Shown here piece by piece: positions 58,815 to 64,000 of a stretch of 64,000 bases of DNA. This DNA is from Streptomyces rubiginosohelvolus. GTDB taxonomy: Bacteria > Actinomycetota > Actinomycetes > Streptomycetales > Streptomycetaceae. The position numbers and the translations under genes were made by a program. The stretch is taken from the NCBI RefSeq assembly GCF_014649875.1, contig NZ_BMTW01000002.1:310001-374000 (forward strand), written 5' to 3'. Below the pieces are notes generated by a model, which saw only the letters and a program-made list of their open reading frames with translations, did no database searches and was not told the DNA's origin. Numbering within the stretch: position 1 is the stretch's first letter; every line of letters begins with the position of its first letter.

Positions 58815-58847
58815 GGGCAACCGCGCCGTCCCCGGGCGCGGTTGCCC
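58815..58847 (+). terminator. perfect 13-bp hairpin after the nitroreductase gene
   Basis: GGGCAACCGCGCC pairs with GGCGCGGTTGCCC around a 7-base loop, and one more T-A pair extends it. It starts 30 bases after the stop and ends 52 bases before the ArsR gene. Clear terminator of the ABC/nitroreductase transcript. Confidence 0.75.
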
Positions 58848-58849
58848 AT

Positions 58850-58869
58850 GGTTCGATGATGTGCGAACC
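58850..58869 (+). promoter_or_regulatory. dyad before the ArsR regulator
   Basis: GGTTCG-N8-CGAACC, a perfect 6-bp inverted repeat 29 bases upstream of the ArsR-type GTG. It lies where a promoter would be. It has the size expected for an ArsR-family dimer operator, so autoregulation is likely. Confidence 0.45.
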
Positions 58870-58898
58870 TACGAAGACCAGCGAGAGGAGAGGGTTTC

Positions 58899-59198
58899 GT
58901 GCGTACCCTCAGCCACCCGGCCCGGTCCGACATCGAGCTGACCGCGGTCTTCCACGCGTTGAGCGATCCCACGCGGCTCTCCATCGTCCGCGGCCTGGTC
59001 GGCGTCGACGAGCAGTCCTGCGGGGCCCTGGACATCCCGCTCTCCAAGTCGACGCTCTCGCACCATCTGAAGGTGCTGCGCGACGCGGGCGTGACCCACA
59101 CCCGTATCGAGGGCACCCACCGCTACATGTCGCTGCGCCGTGAGGACCTCGACGCCCGGTTCCCCGGGCTGCTCGACGTGGCGCTGAAGGCCGCCTGA
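58899..59198 (+). CDS. ArsR family winged-helix regulator
   Basis: 99-residue winged helix-turn-helix protein. It has TAVFHALSDPTRLSIVRGLVG, the CGALDIPLSKSTLSHHLKVLRDAGVTHTRIEGTHRYM recognition region and the wing, all standard for ArsR-like repressors. One Cys precedes the recognition helix (SCGALD), but a full CVC metal site is absent. GTG 58899 has GAGAGGAG upstream. It is 3 bases before the end of the converging DAHP-synthase-like gene. Targets could be itself, the nitroreductase or the neighbouring cluster. Confidence 0.88.
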   Translation: MRTLSHPARSDIELTAVFHALSDPTRLSIVRGLVGVDEQSCGALDIPLSKSTLSHHLKVLRDAGVTHTRIEGTHRYMSLRREDLDARFPGLLDVALKAA

Positions 59199-59201
59199 CG
59201 C

Positions 59202-60299
59202 TCACAGCCCCGGGCTCGGGGCTCCGGGCTCTCGGCTTCGGGCGAACTCCGCGACCCGGAACGCCAGGTCGAGCGAGCGCTCCCGGTCCCGGGTGACGTC
59301 GTCGCCGGTCAGCTCGGTGCGGATGCCGCCCGGGTGGGTGCCCAGGCTCCGGTGCACCTCGAAGAAGCCGCGCACCTCGTCGAGGACGTCGTCGAAGCCG
59401 GGCACCCCCGAGGACGTCTCCGGGTCGGTCACCCAGACCGGGCGGGCGCCGGATGCGGTCACCTTCTCCACCAGTTCGGGCAGCAGATCGCGGACCCGGT
59501 CCGCGCCCAGCTGTAACGCGAAGGTCAGCCGCCCCGGTTCGCGGTCCGGGTCCAGCCGGTCGACGTACCCGAGCGCCTCGTCGACCGTGGCGGCCGGGCC
59601 GAGCCGTACCGCGACCGGGTTGGCGATCCGGGCGGCGAAGCCGACGTGGTCCTCCCCCGGTGGCCGGTCTCCGTCGCCGATCCGGACCAGGTGGCCCGAG
59701 GTGGCGTACGGCGCACCCGTACGGGAGTCGGTGCGGGTCAGCGCCGCCGCGTAGTCCAGCCGCTCCACCTCGTGCGCGGCGTAGAACTCGACCGACCGCA
59801 GCTCCGCCGGGTCGGTGCCGCACGCCTTCATGAAGGCCAGTGCCCTGTCGATCCCGCGGGCCACCGCCTCGTACCGCTGCCCGGCCGGGGAGGCGGTGAC
59901 GAACTCCCGGTTCCAGGCGTGCACCTGGCTCAGATCGGCCTCGCCGCCGGTGGTGAAGGCCCGCACCAGGTTCAGCGTCGAGGCGGCCGCCTGGTACGTG
60001 CGTGTCGGCAGCCCGGGGTCGCCGGTGCGGGGCGCGGGGTAGTGGCCCGCGATCCGGCCCACCTTCACCACCGGCACCGAGGCCGCGTAGGTCAGGACGG
60101 CGCTCATCTGGAGGAGGGTCTGCAGGGTGCCCCGGACGGCGGAGGCGGAGAGCCCGGCCGCCGCCCCGGACCCGTTGCCGGCCTGGAGGAGGAGGGCCTC
60201 ACCGCGCGCCACGGCGGCGAGCCGGTCGCGCAGTTGGTCGACCTCGCCCGCGAAGACGAGCGGCGGGGCTTGGGCGAGGCCGGCGTCCGGACGGCTCAC
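59202..60299 (-). CDS. class II DAHP-synthase homologue lacking catalytic residues
   Basis: 365-residue protein clearly related to class II 3-deoxy-7-phosphoheptulonate synthases, seen from PLVFAGEVDQLRDRLAAVA, LLQMSAVLTYAASVPVVKVGRIAGHY, GEADLSQVHAWNREFVTASPAG and GFFEVHRSLGTHPGG. Compared with the intact family it is about 80-100 residues short. The metal-binding GGDC(A)E is QAGNGSG (39-45), the CDPMHGNT motif is TDPETSSG (about 291), the GERTRQ arginine region reads GDGDRPPGED, KLGP is RLGP, and the C-terminal ACDPRLN segment is missing. It therefore should not make DAHP. GTG 60299 overlaps the asnB stop by GTGA. Perhaps a new activity or a partner protein. Confidence 0.85.
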   Translation of the reverse strand: MSRPDAGLAQAPPLVFAGEVDQLRDRLAAVARGEALLLQAGNGSGAAAGLSASAVRGTLQTLLQMSAVLTYAASVPVVKVGRIAGHYPAPRTGDPGLPTRTYQAAASTLNLVRAFTTGGEADLSQVHAWNREFVTASPAGQRYEAVARGIDRALAFMKACGTDPAELRSVEFYAAHEVERLDYAAALTRTDSRTGAPYATSGHLVRIGDGDRPPGEDHVGFAARIANPVAVRLGPAATVDEALGYVDRLDPDREPGRLTFALQLGADRVRDLLPELVEKVTASGARPVWVTDPETSSGVPGFDDVLDEVRGFFEVHRSLGTHPGGIRTELTGDDVTRDRERSLDLAFRVAEFARSREPGAPSPGL

Positions 60300-62128
60300 A
60301 GCACGACCCGTACGTCGTAGGCGGTCAGCCAGTCGTTGAGCTGGAGCGCGCGCGGCAGGATCGGCGGCGGGGTGAAGGTGCCGTTCACCCAGGCCTGGTC
60401 GCGGACCATGGCGCGCAGGGTGCCGGCGTCCAGCAGGCGCATCGCGGGCCCGTCGGACTCGATCATGTCGGAGACCGCCGTGCGCACGGACTCCAGGTAC
60501 TCGGGGCTCTGGCCGACGGGGAAGCCGCTCTTGGGCCGGTGGACGACCTCGGCGGGCAGGGCGTCTTCGACCGCGGCGCGCAGCAGCCCCTTTTCGCTGC
60601 CGCCGAGGCGCTTGAGCCGCCAGGGCACGTTCCACACGTACTCCACCAGGCGGTGGTCGCAGAACGGGACGCGCACCTCCAGGCCGTTGGCCATGCTCAT
60701 CCGGTCCTTGCGGTCGAGGAGGAAGGGCAGGAAGCGGGTGTGCTGGAGGTAGTAGACCTCGCGCATTCGCCGGTCGACGTCGCTCTCCCCGTCGAGGTAC
60801 GGGACTTCGTCCAGGGCTTCCCGGTAGCGGGCGTCGAGGCGTTCGTGCAGGTCGAGGTGGCCGCGCAGTTCGGGCGAGAGGACGGCGTTGCGGTCCTTGA
60901 CCCCGGCGGACCAGGGGAATCCTCCGCTGGGGCGCGCCGCCTCGCTCGCGAACCACGGGTAGCCGCCGAAGGCGTCGTCGGCGCCCTCGCCGGACAGGGC
61001 GACGGTGAGATGCCGGCGGACCTCGCGGAAGAGGAGGTAGAGGGAGACGTCGAGGTCGCCCACGCCGGGGTAGTCCCGGGCGCGCAGAGTGACGCCCGAC
61101 TCCGCGAGCAGGGAGGCGGGTTCGACGAGGACTTCGCTGTGCTTCGTACCCACGTGGTCGACGACGGCCCGGACGTAGGGCGCGTCGCGGGAGACGTGCA
61201 GGGCGTCCGCCTGGAAGTCCTCCTCGCTGCCCGCGAAGTCGACGGAGTAGGTGGCGAGCGGTCCGCGGGCGTCGGCGGCCAGGGCCCGCGCGCCGATCGC
61301 GGTGATGGCGCTGGAGTCGATGCCGCCGGAGAGCAGCGCGCCGAGCGGCACGTCGGCGACGGTCTGTTCGCCGACGATCCGGTCCAGCAGCGAGCGGACG
61401 GTGGCGACGGTGGTGGCCTCGTCGTCCTCGTGCGGGGCGGTGGTGAGCTGCCAGTAGCGGCGGGCGGTCGTGGCACCCCGGCGGACGGTGAGGAGATGGC
61501 CGGGGAGCAGTTGGCGCACCCCGCGGTAGACGGCGTCGCCGGGGCGCCTGGCGGCGACGGTGAACACGTCGGTGAGGCCCTCGGCGTCGACCTCGGGGCG
61601 GATCAGGCCGGAGGCGAAGAGGGCCTTGGGTTCGGAGCCGAAGACCAGGCCCGAGGGGTGTTCGGCGTAGTAGAGGGGTTTGACGCCGAGGGGGTCGCGG
61701 CCGAGGTACAGGGTCTGTTCGGCGATGTCCCACAGGGCGTACGCGAACATCCCGGCGAACCGCTCGATGGCCCTCGGGCCCCACTCCCGGTGGGCGGCGA
61801 GCAGTACCTCGGTGTCGGACGCGGTACGGAAGCGGTGTCCGCGGGCGGTGAGTTCGGTGCGCAGTTCGCGGTAGTTGTGGATCTCGCCGCTGAAGGAGAC
61901 GACGGCGCGTTCGCGCCCGTCGTCGCCGCCGTGCTCGGTCATGGGCTGGCGGCCGAGTTCCGGGTCGATGACGGCGAGGCGGCGGTGTCCGAGGCCGATG
62001 CGCGTCGCCGTCCAGACCCCGGAGTCGTCGGGGCCGCGGCGCGCGAGGGTGTCCGCCATGCGGCGGACGGTTCCGCTCTCGCGAGTCAGGTCGCGTTCCC
62101 AGTCGAGCCACCCTGCTATGCCACACAT
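60296..62128 (-). CDS. asparagine synthetase-like amidotransferase
   Basis: 610-residue AsnB-type protein. The N-terminal glutaminase domain begins with the catalytic Cys2 (MCGIAGWLDW), followed by RRGPDDSGVW, GHRRLAVIDPELGRQPM and NGEIHNY-like SGEIHNYREL. The C-terminal synthetase domain has the PP-loop LLSGGIDSSAITAI (about 264-277), LSGEGADDAFGGYPW and RKDRMSMANGLEVRVPFCDH. All catalytic features look intact. It can transfer ammonia to an adenylated carboxylate, either asparagine or a specialised-metabolite intermediate. ATG 62128 with GAGAGGGA upstream; coupled to the DAHP-like gene. Confidence 0.9.
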   Translation of the reverse strand: MCGIAGWLDWERDLTRESGTVRRMADTLARRGPDDSGVWTATRIGLGHRRLAVIDPELGRQPMTEHGGDDGRERAVVSFSGEIHNYRELRTELTARGHRFRTASDTEVLLAAHREWGPRAIERFAGMFAYALWDIAEQTLYLGRDPLGVKPLYYAEHPSGLVFGSEPKALFASGLIRPEVDAEGLTDVFTVAARRPGDAVYRGVRQLLPGHLLTVRRGATTARRYWQLTTAPHEDDEATTVATVRSLLDRIVGEQTVADVPLGALLSGGIDSSAITAIGARALAADARGPLATYSVDFAGSEEDFQADALHVSRDAPYVRAVVDHVGTKHSEVLVEPASLLAESGVTLRARDYPGVGDLDVSLYLLFREVRRHLTVALSGEGADDAFGGYPWFASEAARPSGGFPWSAGVKDRNAVLSPELRGHLDLHERLDARYREALDEVPYLDGESDVDRRMREVYYLQHTRFLPFLLDRKDRMSMANGLEVRVPFCDHRLVEYVWNVPWRLKRLGGSEKGLLRAAVEDALPAEVVHRPKSGFPVGQSPEYLESVRTAVSDMIESDGPAMRLLDAGTLRAMVRDQAWVNGTFTPPPILPRALQLNDWLTAYDVRVVL

Positions 62129-62144
62129 GGTCGTCCCTCTCTCG

Positions 62145-63596
62145 TCAGCCGCGGGGGGTGGAGGCGTACTCGGCGAGCGTGGTCTCGACGACGCCCCGGA
62201 TGGGGGCGGGCAGCCGGTCCCAGTTGCGTTCGTCGTTGAGGTCGAGGACCCGGGAGAGCTTCCAGCCGAGGTACTGGCCGAGCGAGGCGAGCGGCGGGAG
62301 CTTCTCGACGGTCCGCAGGGCGAGTTCGAAGCCGGGGAAGAGTCCGGCGAGGCGTCTCGCGGTGGCCTCGCGCCAGGTGTCGTCGGCCGGGCCCGTGGTG
62401 GTGGCCAGGCACAGGATCGTCCGGTCCTGCACGACGAGCATGTAGTTGAGGACCTGGACGCCCGATCCCGGGTCACCGTCCGGGAGTTCGGCCCACAGGG
62501 CGGACTCGACGTCGTTCTGCCGGATGCCGTTGCCCTCCAGGGTGATGAGGTCCTGGGAGCGGCCGAGGGTACGCAGCAGCGGGGTGGCGACCCCGCAGGG
62601 GCATTCGGTCCCGGTGATCTCGACGAGGTCGCCGGTGCGGTAGCGCAGCAGGGGGCGGGCGAGGATGTCGAGGGTGGTGACGACGAGTTCGCCCCGGTCG
62701 GGGGTGCCGTCGACCCTGCGCGGTCCCCGCTCGGGGTCGTCGAGTTCGAGGACGTAACTCTGCGTCTGGAGGTGCAGGTTGCGGTGTTCGCAGGTGACGG
62801 CGGTGGTGCCGGTCTCGGACGAGCCGTAGGCGGCGACGTAGGCGCGGGCCCCGGTGAGGCGTTCCAGGTGGCGGACGAAGGCGGGCCCGGTCTGTTCGGC
62901 CATCAGGAACAGCTTGTCGAAGGCGGGCACGGGCTCGTCGTTGCGGTAGGCGAACTGGATCATCTCCAGCAGCCGGGAGGGCGGTCCGACGAAGACGTTG
63001 ACGCCGAGTTCGCGGGTGAGGCGCAGGACGCGGGTGTAGTCGCCGGTGATGTTGTCGACCCAGGGGCGCAGCGAGAGGACCTGGAGGTATTCGAGAACCT
63101 TCTCGAACTGGTACGCGGCCGGGGCGAAGGGTGCGTTGATGAGGATGAGGGCGCGGTCGGCCGGGGAGAGGATGCGGGCCCAGAGTTCCCCGATGTTGAT
63201 GGTGTTGGCGACGAGGTCGTCCAGGGCCTTGGGGGCGGCGACCGGGTTGCCGGTGGTGCCGGAGGACTCGTAGTAGTGCAGGAACTCCGAGAGTCCCCGG
63301 GTGAAGGCACGGTGCCCGCCCTCGCTCAGCGCCTGCTTGGGCAGGAAGGGCAGCTTCCCCAGGAGCGCGTCGATGGCCTTCTCCGGTTCGGTGCCGTCCG
63401 CGTCGGCGACCAGTGCGGCGTCCAGGATGGTGTCGTAGAGCCCGGACCCGGCGGCGGCCCGCAGCGTGGCGGTGAACTTCCGCCCCAGGTGGGCCCGGTC
63501 GGGGTGGCCCGCGTGGCTGTCGCGGACGAGTGCGGTGTGGTCGCGGACGGTGTCGGCGATCTCCCGGGTGGTTGTGGTGTCACGAAGCAGCAGCAT
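62145..63596 (-). CDS. phenylacetate-CoA ligase-like adenylating enzyme
   Basis: 483-residue ANL-superfamily protein of the PaaK-like branch. The phosphate-binding loop is LHYYESSGTTGNPVAAP (about 107-122), with the AYGSSETGTTAVT motif (about 260) and the RYRTGDLVEI segment. It has an unusual N-terminus that begins LLLRDTTTTREIADTVRDH and no carrier domain. Several Cys occur in TECPCGVATPLLRTLGRS as in PaaK-like proteins. ATG 63596 has GAGAGGGAA upstream and overlaps the lyase stop by 17 bases. Probably activates the cinnamate/coumarate-type or related acid made by the lyase, for transfer to CoA or another acceptor. Confidence 0.85.
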   Translation of the reverse strand: MLLLRDTTTTREIADTVRDHTALVRDSHAGHPDRAHLGRKFTATLRAAAGSGLYDTILDAALVADADGTEPEKAIDALLGKLPFLPKQALSEGGHRAFTRGLSEFLHYYESSGTTGNPVAAPKALDDLVANTINIGELWARILSPADRALILINAPFAPAAYQFEKVLEYLQVLSLRPWVDNITGDYTRVLRLTRELGVNVFVGPPSRLLEMIQFAYRNDEPVPAFDKLFLMAEQTGPAFVRHLERLTGARAYVAAYGSSETGTTAVTCEHRNLHLQTQSYVLELDDPERGPRRVDGTPDRGELVVTTLDILARPLLRYRTGDLVEITGTECPCGVATPLLRTLGRSQDLITLEGNGIRQNDVESALWAELPDGDPGSGVQVLNYMLVVQDRTILCLATTTGPADDTWREATARRLAGLFPGFELALRTVEKLPPLASLGQYLGWKLSRVLDLNDERNWDRLPAPIRGVVETTLAEYASTPRG

Positions 63597-64000
63597 GGGG
63601 TTCCCTCTCGTCAGCGGTGCCGGCCGCGCGGGCCAGGCTTCCGTCGGATATGAGGCGGGCGACGGCCGCGATGTCCTGGTCCATCCGGCGGTCGCGGTCG
63701 GCGTACGGAGCGTGGGCGCGGATCAGGGCGTGCACGGCGCGGGTGCGCGGTGCCGCCCGGTCGAGGCCGCGCAGGTCGAGCGCCTGGGCGGCGGCGAGCA
63801 GGGCGATGGCGGCGACCTGACCGGTCAGTTCGTTGACCGTGCGGGCGTCGCGGGCAGCGGTGGTGGCCATGCTGACCTTGTCCTGGTTGTGCGCCTCGGT
63901 GGACCGGGAGAAGACGGTGGCGGGCAGGGCGGTCTTCAGGGCCTCCGCGGTGACGGCGGACGCGGCGATCTGCATGCCCTTGAATCCGTGGTGCAGCCCG
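63580..64000 (-). CDS. MIO-type aromatic amino acid ammonia-lyase/aminomutase, C-terminal part
   Basis: C-terminal 139 residues of a histidine/phenylalanine/tyrosine ammonia-lyase family protein, cut by the right edge (5' end missing). The visible part reads GLHHGFKGMQIAASAVTAEA, then FSRSTEAHNQDKVSMATTAARDA and QVAAIALLAAAQALDLRG. The HNQDKVSM element is typical of tyrosine or phenylalanine lyases/aminomutases in actinobacterial specialised clusters. The MIO-forming ASG triad and the substrate-selecting residues are beyond the window, so lyase versus aminomutase cannot be decided. First known gene of the cluster with the ligase, AsnB-like and DAHP-like genes. Confidence 0.85.
   Translation of the reverse strand, partial: GLHHGFKGMQIAASAVTAEALKTALPATVFSRSTEAHNQDKVSMATTAARDARTVNELTGQVAAIALLAAAQALDLRGLDRAAPRTRAVHALIRAHAPYADRDRRMDQDIAAVARLISDGSLARAAGTADEREPHAAAS

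Noticed and set aside
59202..62126. Long frame fusing the DAHP-like protein to an Arg/Pro-rich N-terminus.
   Set aside because: The extra part is the wrong frame of the asnB-like gene. The GTG at 60299 gives the family N-terminus.

Overview
The window is chromosomal DNA of a high-GC actinomycete, almost certainly Streptomyces. The base composition, the many GTG starts, 4-base ATGA/GTGA gene overlaps, F420-type oxidoreductases, an iron box of the DmdR/IdeR type, a SepF-like protein and a Hen1/Pnkp pair all fit. The arginine deiminase, ornithine carbamoyltransferase and SepF-like block resembles, from memory, the S. coelicolor SCO596x-597x region. I see no tRNA, rRNA, insertion sequence, prophage or CRISPR array.

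Layout. (1) 1-15.6 kb is an extracellular polysaccharide locus. GDP-fucose precursor genes (fcl, gmd) lead to a secreted LamG protein, a lipoprotein, three glycosyltransferases, a Wzy-like polymerase, a Wzx-like flippase and a Wzz-like protein carrying a decayed tyrosine-kinase domain. A TagD-like cytidylyltransferase and a CDP-alcohol phosphotransferase close the locus. (2) 15.7-22.6 kb holds a small SnoaL-like protein and a complete Mrp Na+/H+ antiporter operon (A-C-D-E-F-G). (3) 22.7-32 kb holds an aromatic acyl-CoA catabolic group: acyl-CoA dehydrogenase, RidA, aryl-CoA ligase, PaaX regulator, a monooxygenase/old-yellow-enzyme fusion and an enoyl-CoA hydratase. It best fits 2-aminobenzoyl-CoA (anthranilate) breakdown. 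(4) 32-36.7 kb holds an arginine deiminase pathway unit (arcA, argF/arcB, APC permease). (5) 36.7-40.8 kb is the Hen1/Pnkp RNA-repair operon. (6) 40.9-48.5 kb is a mixed housekeeping stretch: homocysteine methyltransferase, LLM oxidoreductase, MazG-like and SepF-like proteins, a DeoR regulator divergent from a SIS protein, DedA, and an F420 protein. (7) 48.6-52.7 kb holds a siderophore importer under an iron box, divergent from an unusual LuxR-type regulator. (8) 52.9-59.2 kb holds a peptide/nickel-class ABC importer operon, a nitroreductase and an ArsR regulator. (9) 59.2-64 kb, running off the right edge, is the left end of an apparent specialised-metabolite cluster: an MIO-type aromatic amino acid lyase, a PaaK-like ligase, an AsnB-like amidotransferase and a class II DAHP-synthase homologue that has lost its catalytic residues.

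The most novel item is the catalytically stripped DAHP-synthase homologue, translationally coupled to the AsnB-like gene. Other unusual items are three DnaA-box-like 9-mers at 43.5 kb, a TGACC pentanucleotide array between two genes, an 11-G tract at the ribosome binding site of the polymerase gene, the degenerate receiver of the LuxR regulator with its apparently leaderless promoter, and the pseudo-kinase Wzz. All family assignments come from reading motifs by eye; no database search was run.
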